Shown here piece by piece: positions 57,634 through 64,000 of a DNA stretch of 64,000 nucleotides (position 1 is its first letter; the number at the start of each line of letters is the position of its first letter). The DNA is from Arthrobacter sp. CDRTa11. GTDB taxonomy: Bacteria > Actinomycetota > Actinomycetes > Actinomycetales > Micrococcaceae. Location: contig NZ_CP044532.1 in NCBI RefSeq assembly GCF_026427775.1, positions 3,410,001 to 3,474,000 on the forward strand, read 5' to 3'. A program made the position numbers and the translations under genes. The notes beneath the pieces were generated by a model that saw only the letters and a program-made list of their open reading frames with translations, did no database searches and was not told the DNA's origin.

Positions 57634-58749
57634 CTACTTGTCAGCGTTGCGGTTATCGGTGCGCCAACGGATACCGGCGTCGATAAAGTCGTCGATCTCA
57701 CCGTCGAAAACAGCCGAGGTATTACCTACTTCATGTTCGGTGCGGAGATCCTTCACCATTTGGTAGGGGTTGAGCACGTAGGACCGCATCTGGTCGCCCC
57801 ACGACGCCTTAACGTCACCGGCGAAAGCCTTCTTTTCAGCATCTTCCTGCTCCTTCTTTATTAGAAGGAGGCGGGACTGGAGCACACGCATGGCAGCCGC
57901 GCGGTTCTGCAGCTGGGACTTTTCGTTCTGCATTGAAACCACGGTGCCAGTCGGGATGTGGGTCAGGCGCACCGCTGAGTCGGTGGTGTTGACTGACTGG
58001 CCGCCGGGTCCCGATGACCTGAAGACGTCCACGCGGATCTCGTTGTCCGGAATATCTATGGAGTCGGTCTGTTCAATCAGAGGTATGACCTCCACTGCGG
58101 CGAAGGACGTCTGGCGCCTGCCCTGGTTGTCGAAGGGACTGATTCTGACGAGCCGGTGGGTGCCGGCCTCCACGCTGAGGGTGCCGAAGGCGTACGGGGC
58201 CTTGACTTCAAAGGTAGCCGACTTGAGCCCTGCCTCTTCCGCGTAGGACGTGTCCATGACAGTGGTCGGGTAACCATGGCGTTCGGCCCAGCGCAGGTAC
58301 ATGCGCATCAGCATCTCGGCGAAGTCTGCGGCATCTACGCCGCCCGCTCCTGCACGGATGGAGACTACTGCCTCACGTTCGTCGTACTCGCCCGAGAGCA
58401 GGGTTACCACTTCAAGTTCCTTCAGCGATTTCCTGATGGATTCAAGTTCGGTGGCCGCCTCGCCCATGGAATCGGCGTCGTCCTCGTCCTGGCCCAGCTC
58501 CACCAGGACCTCCAGGTCGTCAATCCGCGATGCCAGTGTGTTGAGCCGTTCCAGCTCGGACTGGCGATGGGACAGGCGTGAGGTGATTTTCTGGGCTGCC
58601 GCCGGGTCATCCCACAGGTCAGGCTCCCCCGCCCGCTCGCTCAATTCAGCGATGTCTTCCTTCAACGCCTCAACATCAGTCACTCGCTCGATGGAGGTGT
58701 AGGTAGCGCGAAGAGCGCGGATTTCTGCGGAAAAATCAATATTGGCCAT
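57634..58749 (-). CDS. prfB: Peptide chain release factor 2
   Basis: 371-residue RF2 for UGA and UAA codons. SPF codon-recognition tripeptide in [24 protein letters not shown] in [20 protein letters not shown]. The frame is continuous from ATG 58749, so the autoregulatory +1 frameshift of E. coli prfB is absent, as in other Actinobacteria. It lies 178 bp upstream of ftsE on the same strand. Confidence 0.97.
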   Translation of the reverse strand: MANIDFSAEIRALRATYTSIERVTDVEALKEDIAELSERAGEPDLWDDPAAAQKITSRLSHRQSELERLNTLASRIDDLEVLVELGQDEDDADSMGEAATELESIRKSLKELEVVTLLSGEYDEREAVVSIRAGAGGVDAADFAEMLMRMYLRWAERHGYPTTVMDTSYAEEAGLKSATFEVKAPYAFGTLSVEAGTHRLVRISPFDNQGRRQTSFAAVEVIPLIEQTDSIDIPDNEIRVDVFRSSGPGGQSVNTTDSAVRLTHIPTGTVVSMQNEKSQLQNRAAAMRVLQSRLLLIKKEQEDAEKKAFAGDVKASWGDQMRSYVLNPYQMVKDLRTEHEVGNTSAVFDGEIDDFIDAGIRWRTDNRNADK

Positions 58750-58853
58750 GGTCGTTTAAGCCTACGCTATCCATCCGGGAGCCCGAACCGGCCTGCTGGC
58801 GCCGCGATCGTCCCGGTATTCCTCGTAACGCTTGCCCCGCCTGCCACGCTCCG

Positions 58854-59339
58854 TCACCGGGTTAGCCGGGAGCGCGCGGTGGAGGTCGCTTCTATCCTGA
58901 TTCCGTCAGGGACCAGGAAATTCACCACCGGCGGGTGGACGGCGGCGCTGAGCACTACGACGGCGGTTGAACCGTCGGGACTTCCGGTCGCCGGGGCAAC
59001 CAACAGGTCATCAAAGCGCTGCGAGGCGGGAGACTTTGCGACGAACTCGCTGGCCACGTTGCGGACGCGTTCTGGGTTCAAGACTGCAGAAGGGACGCCA
59101 CCCTCCGTCCCCACTTGGCCCAGTTTGTAGCTGTCCGCAGCTGCGAGCGATGCTCCATCGGCAAGCGAAAGCAGCCTCTTATGTTCCAAGTAGACACTGG
59201 AGATGCCAACAACCACGGTCGTCACAAGCAGTGCCAGCAAAACGTAGCCGATGATGAGCACGATCATCTGACCGTCCTCCCGTGCTCGCCGTTCCTTCTG
59301 CCTGGCTTTTGGTGACGCTGCCTTATGAAGGTTTTTCAT
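58854..59339 (-). CDS. TadG-like/Rv3654c-like pilus assembly protein
   Basis: 161 residues from ATG 59339. An N-terminal basic stretch (ASPKARQKERRARE) precedes DGQMIVLIIGYVLLALLVTTVVVGISSVYLEHKRLLSLADGASLAAA, the Flp-pilus TadE/G-type helix with a DGASLAAAD segment, then a soluble C-terminal half. Probable minor pilin or exported accessory protein of the Tad system. The frame extends to ATG 59402, inside the previous gene, so 59339 is preferred. Confidence 0.8.
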   Translation of the reverse strand: MKNLHKAASPKARQKERRAREDGQMIVLIIGYVLLALLVTTVVVGISSVYLEHKRLLSLADGASLAAADSYKLGQVGTEGGVPSAVLNPERVRNVASEFVAKSPASQRFDDLLVAPATGSPDGSTAVVVLSAAVHPPVVNFLVPDGIRIEATSTARSRLTR

Positions 59340-59349
59340 CGAATCTGTT

Positions 59350-59913
59350 TCATCGAAACTTGCCAACCACTTGGGTTGAGGAGGCCTCGACCTCGCTGGC
59401 ATTCAGTCTGAACGCGTCGCTGAAAGGAATGAAGGGCAACTGAACGGTCAGGCTAACAGTGACAGTGACAGCAGTACCCGCGGCCTGACAGTCAGAGGGC
59501 TCGCAAAGCGTTGATACGTGTGCCGCTTCGGCAGGGTGACCGTAGTCCGCCAAAGCGATGAGCGCAGCCTGCTCCGCGGCTGTCTGAGCGGAGCGTGCGT
59601 CTGGCTGTGCCACAAAAACCTTGGCTGCCTGGTCGGCGGCACCCACCACTGCAAAAGAACCACCTTGGAGGTGCCCCATGGTGATGATGAAATACACCAG
59701 GGGGACCATCAGGAGGAGTGCCAGGAAAGTAAATTCAACCACCGCACTCCCCCGCTCGCTTTCACGCACACTGCCAGGATCGGCCGGGGTCAGGCACAGG
59801 GCTTCACAGAACCTGCTTTTGGTTCGGAGGCTCAATGGCGGCCAGCATGACTGCCATCCTGGTCGCCACTGGTGTTCGCTGCTGGATTGGTGCTCAGGGC
59901 TGGATTGCAGCAT
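59350..59913 (-). CDS. TadE-like pilus protein (Rv3655c-like)
   Basis: About 187 residues from ATG 59913, overlapping the previous gene by 20 bp; GTG 59769 (VRESERGSAVVEF) would give a compact 139-residue protein closer to TadE norms. Core: ERGSAVVEFTFLALLLMVPLVYFIITMGHLQGGSFAVVGAADQAAKVFV, the TadE prepilin-like helix with the ExxxxxEF pattern. Cys pair at CEPSDC. Start uncertain, identity fairly sure. Confidence 0.78.
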   Translation of the reverse strand: MLQSSPEHQSSSEHQWRPGWQSCWPPLSLRTKSRFCEALCLTPADPGSVRESERGSAVVEFTFLALLLMVPLVYFIITMGHLQGGSFAVVGAADQAAKVFVAQPDARSAQTAAEQAALIALADYGHPAEAAHVSTLCEPSDCQAAGTAVTVTVSLTVQLPFIPFSDAFRLNASEVEASSTQVVGKFR

Positions 59914-60310
59914 GACCTTTAACCTCCAGCATCTCCCGCGGGCCAATGAGGCCGATGACGGGCATGGGTGCCCGGACTGTTACCTGCAGAGTTCTTAGGC
60001 CTTGAAACGTCACCTCGGACGTGCTGATGTCCAGGGCATAGTCGGCATTTAGCGCTGACCCGATCAGGTCCGCTGCACGTTCAGTAGCGTCGGGGGCACC
60101 ACGATCAGCCAGGGTTCCGTAGCGGGCACCCGAGGAAGCGGCATCGATCAATGTATTCCGGACGTGCAGGACCAAGGCCAGCTGGATGATGGCGAGGAAG
60201 AACACCGTGAGCAGGCCGCCCACCAGGATGAAGTCGACCACCGCAGAGCCGCGCTCTTCGCTGCGCCAACCAGTCGCGGAAGAAGGTCCGCTCTGGCATT
60301 GTCGGTGCAC
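59894..60310 (-). CDS. tadE: TadE family pilus assembly protein
   Basis: 138 residues. EERGSAVVDFILVGGLLTVFFLAIIQLALVLHVRNTLIDAASSGARYGTLADRGAPDATERA is a textbook TadE domain (helix plus ARYGA-like segment). GTG start at 60310, 3 bp after the stop of the preceding small gene. Pseudopilin-like minor component. Confidence 0.9.
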   Translation of the reverse strand: MHRQCQSGPSSATGWRSEERGSAVVDFILVGGLLTVFFLAIIQLALVLHVRNTLIDAASSGARYGTLADRGAPDATERAADLIGSALNADYALDISTSEVTFQGLRTLQVTVRAPMPVIGLIGPREMLEVKGHAAIQP

Positions 60311-60313
60311 GGG

Positions 60314-60577
60314 CTAGCTTCCGACCTTGTCCATGGCCTGGTTAAACATTGCTTCAAGCGCCGGGCCTGCGAGCGCCAGCAGCGCTGCCACCAGGACGGC
60401 GGACATCAACGTGATCATCACCCAACCAGGGACGTCGCCCCGCTCCGGATGGTCAGCCCGTCCGGCCTGCCCGGATGCGTCACTCAATGACCTGGCGCCG
60501 GCCCTGGTTGCCACGGTCCAGAGACCGGCCAGAAACGCCAGGAAGAGCAATCCGCTCCGAAGTCCCAGGTTTTTCAT
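60314..60577 (-). CDS. Small two-helix protein in Tad operon, possible Flp-type pilin
   Basis: 87 residues: hydrophobic N-terminus (GLRSGLLFLAFLAGLWTVATRAG), a polar middle, then RGDVPGWVMITLMSAVLVAALLALAGPALEAMFNQAMDKVGS, which resembles the single helix of Flp pilins in size and place (between tadC and tadE). The Flp cleavage motif is not clear. ATG 60577. It is the best candidate here for the major pilin. Confidence 0.7.
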   Translation of the reverse strand: MKNLGLRSGLLFLAFLAGLWTVATRAGARSLSDASGQAGRADHPERGDVPGWVMITLMSAVLVAALLALAGPALEAMFNQAMDKVGS

Positions 60578-60709
60578 TCTTCAATCCCCAATCTGTAGAT
60601 ACTGCGTGGTGGCAAAGACTCAATGACTCGGCGGATTCTTGGCTCTAGTTGTTCATCCGCGGTAATGCTGACTTTTGTGCACGTAAATCCCGTTTCGCGG
60701 CCGGGTCTT

Positions 60710-61651
60710 TCAGAGACCCAGGCTGATCGCGGCTATTCCTGGAAACACGGCGAAGACCACCGTCAAGGGAAGAACTCCGAACACGAGTGGCACCATCATC
60801 GCAATCTCCTTCCGGCCCGCGGATTCCATAAGTTCGCGCTTGGCGTTGTCCCGGACGTCCTGTGCCTGGGCCCGCAGCACATCTGCCAGGGGTGTGCCCC
60901 GCTCAACGGCCACAATGACGCCGTCGACAAACCTGACCAGCGGCCCCAAGTCCGTCCGTGCGGAGAATTCCTGCAGTGCAGCAACCAAGGGCTTTCCTGC
61001 CCTGGTCTCCGAGAGAATTTTGGCAAATTCTCCGGCCAGCTCTCCCCGGGCGCTGCGGCATACCCTGTCCAAAGCGCCGGTGGCGCTCTCCCCGGCGCTG
61101 ACTGCCAGCGCCATCAGCTCGGCGAGACTGGGAAACTCCGCCATCATCCGGGATTCCCGTTTGCTGATCTGGACGCCAAGCCAGTAATCCCGGAGCATAA
61201 AGCCACCAAGGGTGCTGCCCAGCACAGCAATAACAGCCAAGACTGGGCTGAAGCGCCCGGCGACGGCGCCAAGGACGACTCCCGCCAGTGAGACAACAAA
61301 TCCTGCCGCGGCCCACAGGAGCTGTTCCGCCCTGAAATCCACAGGTGCTTTGCTGATCCCTGCCTGTGCAAGCCTGCGCACCAGCGCCCTGGAACCAAGA
61401 TTCAATTTGGCAAGCCTCGAGAGGCCATCGCGAACGACCGGTCGGAGTATTCTCTCCAATGGCCCAAACGGAGTGATATTCCGTTCGCTCGATCGCAGAA
61501 GCCTGGACTCAAGGTTTTGGGACCTCAGCTGCGGTTCAATCCGCTCGGCGAACGTGGTGGCACGCATGAACGGCAGCCTGACCAGCAACAGCCAGAGGCC
61601 TCCACCCAAAACGACACCACAGACGATCACAGCGGCGGAGGTGCCGGTCAT
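60710..61651 (-). CDS. tadC: Type II/IV secretion system F family protein, TadC-like
   Basis: 313-residue polytopic platform protein: N-terminal helix (SAAVIVCGVVLGGGLWLLLVRLPF), paired helices around 120-160 (AAAGFVVSLAGVVLGAVAGRFSPVLAVIAVLGS), the T2SSF cytoplasmic region (SLAELMALAVSAGESATGALDRVCRS) and a C-terminal helix (MMVPLVFGVLPLTVVFAVFPG). Overlaps tadB by 4 bp. A 132-bp gap without a gene separates it from the small pilin-like gene. Confidence 0.92.
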   Translation of the reverse strand: MTGTSAAVIVCGVVLGGGLWLLLVRLPFMRATTFAERIEPQLRSQNLESRLLRSSERNITPFGPLERILRPVVRDGLSRLAKLNLGSRALVRRLAQAGISKAPVDFRAEQLLWAAAGFVVSLAGVVLGAVAGRFSPVLAVIAVLGSTLGGFMLRDYWLGVQISKRESRMMAEFPSLAELMALAVSAGESATGALDRVCRSARGELAGEFAKILSETRAGKPLVAALQEFSARTDLGPLVRFVDGVIVAVERGTPLADVLRAQAQDVRDNAKRELMESAGRKEIAMMVPLVFGVLPLTVVFAVFPGIAAISLGL

Positions 61652-62502
61652 CGGAGCACCCTTTCGTCCTGCGGGAGGGCCCCAATGCGCAGCATAACGG
61701 AATAGCAGATCAATGACACCACGAGCCCGCCGAGGAGCACGCCGGCCCCTGCGGGCGTATTGTAGGCCTGCACCGCTTCAGGCCTTGTGGCCAGGAGGAC
61801 CATGACAATCCACGGCGCGGCGACCGCCAGCCTTGCCGCACTGATGGTCCATGACTGCCTGGCCTCCAGTTCGCTTCGCGTCCTGGCACTTTCACGGAGA
61901 AACTCGGCCAGGGTCCCCAGAAGTTTCCCGAGGTCGGAACCGCCTACTTCCCGCGTCAGCCGCAGGGCCTCGACTATCCGGTCTGCCACCGGATCAGCCA
62001 ACCGATCCTTGAGCTTATTCAGCGCGGCATTAAACTGGCCACCGGCGCGATAGTCCGCGCCAAAGTCGCGAAATACAGGGCGAAGCTCCTCCGGACCTTT
62101 CTCTCCCAGTTGAATGAGGGCTTCCGGCAGCGACAAACCGGCCCGGATGGCGGAACGAAGATGATCGACAACGTCGGGCCAAAGCTGACGCAGCACCGCC
62201 GTCCTCTTTTTGGCACGCCACCGGACCAGGCTGATGGGCAGCCACGCACCGAACAATCCAAAGCAGGCAGAAATGGGCCAAGACCCGCTGACAGCGAAGA
62301 AAGCAAGTGCCACAAAGATGCCCAGGCCAACACACGTGGCAATGAGGCCGCTTCCGGTAACCTTTTCGATGCCGGCGGAGGCCAGCAGGTCCTCCAGCCG
62401 GTTGACCTTATGGGTGCGATCAACGGGCGCCAGTTGCTCCCAGCAGGACAACCAGATGAGAAACAGCCCTGTCCCCGCCAGCACCCCAACTAACGGCGCC
62501 AT
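61648..62502 (-). CDS. tadB: Type II/IV secretion system F family protein, TadB-like
   Basis: 284 residues: two N-terminal helices, a cytoplasmic T2SSF domain (LWPDVVDHLRSAIRAGLSLPEALIQLGEKGPEELRPVFRDFG...LGKLLGTLAEFLRESARTRSELEARQSWTISAARLAVAAPWI) and C-terminal helices. Partner of TadC in the inner-membrane platform. ATG 62502 overlaps the tadA stop by 1 bp (TGATG). Confidence 0.92.
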   Translation of the reverse strand: MAPLVGVLAGTGLFLIWLSCWEQLAPVDRTHKVNRLEDLLASAGIEKVTGSGLIATCVGLGIFVALAFFAVSGSWPISACFGLFGAWLPISLVRWRAKKRTAVLRQLWPDVVDHLRSAIRAGLSLPEALIQLGEKGPEELRPVFRDFGADYRAGGQFNAALNKLKDRLADPVADRIVEALRLTREVGGSDLGKLLGTLAEFLRESARTRSELEARQSWTISAARLAVAAPWIVMVLLATRPEAVQAYNTPAGAGVLLGGLVVSLICYSVMLRIGALPQDERVLR

Positions 62503-63725
62503 CAGCGCGACTCCAGCAGCGCCGCGACGTCGTAACCAGCGCGGGCAAATTTCTCAGTGGCGGGCATCGAACTTGCCCTCGGCTGCAACTGGCCATCTAC
62601 GATGGCGAACACCATCGACGACTCGATGATGCCGTTCTCAACGCGCCTGCCAAGGGAAAGAATTTCTGTCACCTGACGGCGGCCGTTGGCCTGGCGGCTG
62701 CAGTGAACCACCAGGTCTATGCAGGATGCAACCGTGGGTACCACGAAGGCGCTGGAAATATTTTCACCGGCCAACAGAGGGAGCGTGCAGATCTTGGTCA
62801 CAGCATCGTGTGCCGAGTTGGCATGCACGCTGCACATCCCGGGAAGGCCCGAGTTCAGGGCGATCAGCATGTCCAGACTTTCGGCCTCTCTGACTTCGCC
62901 CACCACCAATCGGTCAGGGCGCATCCGCAAAGCTTCTTTTACCAGCCTGCGCAAAGGGATCTCGCCTTCGCCCTCCAGATTGGGCTGGCGGCATTGAAGG
63001 CCCACCACATCCCTCAAAGGAAACTGCAGCTCAAAGATTTCTTCGACGGTGATGACCCGTTCCCGGCTGCCGATACCCGCCGCGAGACAGTTGAGCATGG
63101 TAGTTTTACCTGCTTGAGTGGCGCCGGAGACAAGAATATTCAGTCCGCTGGCCACTGCTGCTCCCAGGAACCGGGCCGCCTGGGGCGTCAGGGTCCCCAA
63201 CTCCACGAGATGCTCCAGCCGGCTTGCTTTGACCACGAACTTCCGGATGTTCACCGCCCAATGCCGCCGGGTGACGTCGGGGATGACTACGTGAAGCCTT
63301 GAACCGTCCGGCAAAGCAGCATCGACAAATGGAGAAGACATATCGAGCCGCCGGCCTGAACTCTTTAGCATCCGTTCCACGAGGTCGCGCACCTGTTGGG
63401 CCGTTAAGCTCAGGGACGTGAGCTCGGACTCGCCGTTCCGGGCCACATAGATCTCATTGGGTGCATTCAGCCAGATTTCCTCGATGGAGGGGTCGTCCAA
63501 CAACGGCTGGAGCACACCGAACCCAGCTACTGCATCAAAGACAAACCTCTGGGCAGCCTCCAGCGGACCAATCGGCGGGAGCGGTCCCATCAGGGCCCGC
63601 TCGTCATAGTCACTGACGGCGGCTTCAACCAGCCGGCGAACCTCGCCCGGCTGCCGCAACGGGTCAAGACCCCGGCGACGGATCAGCTCCCGGACTTCGT
63701 CCTCCACGATTCGTACAGCATCCAT
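62502..63725 (-). CDS. tadA: CpaF/TadA family pilus assembly ATPase
   Basis: 407-residue secretion ATPase. Helical N-terminus, VLQPLLDDPSIEEIWLNAPNEIYV (CpaF signature), Walker A SGATQAGKTTMLN, Asp box VITVEEIFELQF, His box CSVHANSAHDAVTKICTLPLL and Walker B region MRPDRLVVGEVREAESLDMLIAL. Powers Flp/Tad pilus assembly. First gene of the operon; no tadZ, rcpA or prepilin peptidase is visible in the window. Confidence 0.95.
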   Translation of the reverse strand: MDAVRIVEDEVRELIRRRGLDPLRQPGEVRRLVEAAVSDYDERALMGPLPPIGPLEAAQRFVFDAVAGFGVLQPLLDDPSIEEIWLNAPNEIYVARNGESELTSLSLTAQQVRDLVERMLKSSGRRLDMSSPFVDAALPDGSRLHVVIPDVTRRHWAVNIRKFVVKASRLEHLVELGTLTPQAARFLGAAVASGLNILVSGATQAGKTTMLNCLAAGIGSRERVITVEEIFELQFPLRDVVGLQCRQPNLEGEGEIPLRRLVKEALRMRPDRLVVGEVREAESLDMLIALNSGLPGMCSVHANSAHDAVTKICTLPLLAGENISSAFVVPTVASCIDLVVHCSRQANGRRQVTEILSLGRRVENGIIESSMVFAIVDGQLQPRASSMPATEKFARAGYDVAALLESR

Positions 63726-63776
63726 GCGTTCCCCAAAATGACTGCCGCCCCCGGCAGAGGCAGTACAACTGGGTAC

Positions 63777-63805
63777 AGCCTAGGGAGGTTACAACACCCC
63801 GCCAA
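63777..63805 (-). promoter_or_regulatory. Putative promoter of the tad operon
   Basis: On the minus strand TTGGCG (63805-63800) and TAGGCT (63782-63777) are separated by 17 bp, about 50 bp upstream of the tadA ATG. Reasonable sigma-70-type hexamers; strength unknown. Confidence 0.5.
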
Positions 63806-64000
63806 GTCATATGGGTACAGATGTGGATAAACGTCACGAGGGCACCCCAACTCCAATGGGCTTTCCGGCGGGACTTATCACCAATTTCCCCCGGAAGGTC
63901 TGCCTGCATGGTCTAATGAAGCATATTTGACGTACTGGTCGCGCACCTTGGATTTTGATCCTGACGAGAAGGACCACGGTCCACCGGGAGCGCCGGCATA
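63806..64000. other. Window end, no secure gene
   Basis: A plus-strand frame is open from after a TAA at 63830 to the edge and reads plausibly near its end (LTYWSRTLDFDPDEKDHG), but has no ATG or GTG; a TTG at 63927 with GAAG 5 bp upstream could be a start. Its third-position GC is lower than that of the neighbours. Sequence to the right is needed. Confidence 0.25.

Noticed and set aside
57634..58749. Programmed frameshift in prfB
   Set aside because: The frame is continuous from start to stop; no in-frame TGA or slippery site near the beginning.

Overview
The window is high-GC actinobacterial chromosome. Gene content and order point to the Micrococcaceae, most like Arthrobacter or Pseudarthrobacter: argS-lysA-hom-thrC-thrB-rho-prfA-prmC-sua5, sigH/rsrA beside aroA-rsgA-hisN, an OdhA/Kgd-type 2-oxoglutarate dehydrogenase, a SAM-IV riboswitch, and ftsE-ftsX-(M23)-smpB-ssrA. 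The genus is inferred from synteny and protein style; no database was searched. Most of the window is ordinary core genome with short accessory insertions.

Layout. 1-12 kb (minus): one long run argS, lysA, hom, thrC, thrB, rho, prfA, prmC, sua5, for aspartate-family amino acids, translation termination and tRNA modification. A nested palindromic element lies between rho and prfA. 12.1-15.1 kb (plus): a three-gene flavin electron-transfer operon (FMN-binding lipoprotein, ApbE, RnfD/NqrB-like membrane domain fused to a ferredoxin-NAD(P)H reductase). 15.2-20.4 kb: tRNA-Arg(CCG), a DUF222/HNH gene with a 35-bp tandem repeat at its 3' end, a protealysin-like M4 protease with its emfourin inhibitor, a GlxA-type regulator and a divergent 55-aa membrane protein. 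20.4-28.9 kb: hrpA, HIT hydrolase, alcohol dehydrogenase, sulfurtransferase, a Cds1-like cysteine desulfhydrase and a metallo-beta-lactamase-fold hydrolase. 29.0-32.4 kb: zur and znuABC with a clear Zur box. 32.4-39.2 kb: two CNNM-type proteins and kgd.

39.3-41.8 kb: a degenerate SGNH protein, a DUF4097-PadR pair whose promoter is flanked by a perfect inverted repeat, and the 24-codon ribosomal protein bL37 gene. 41.9-47.3 kb: rsrA and sigH (with an exact SigR/SigH-type promoter), DoxX, aroA, rsgA, hisN. 47.4-51.9 kb: SAM-IV riboswitch and class V aminotransferase, methyltransferase, MntR-type regulator, paired crcB/fluC genes and a small zinc-ribbon-like protein. 51.9-58.7 kb: trypsin-like/PDZ protease, a 13-bp tandem repeat, tmRNA, smpB, M23 hydrolase, ftsX, ftsE, prfB. 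58.8-63.8 kb: a minimal actinobacterial Tad (Flp-type pilus) operon.

No CRISPR, prophage, insertion sequence or complete novel defence system is visible. The most unusual signals are (a) short direct repeats that begin in or at the stop codons of four unrelated genes, (b) a flavin electron-transfer operon whose lipoprotein has Ser where the flavinylated Thr is expected, and (c) several well-formed operators and promoters (PadR, GlxA-type, Zur, SigH).
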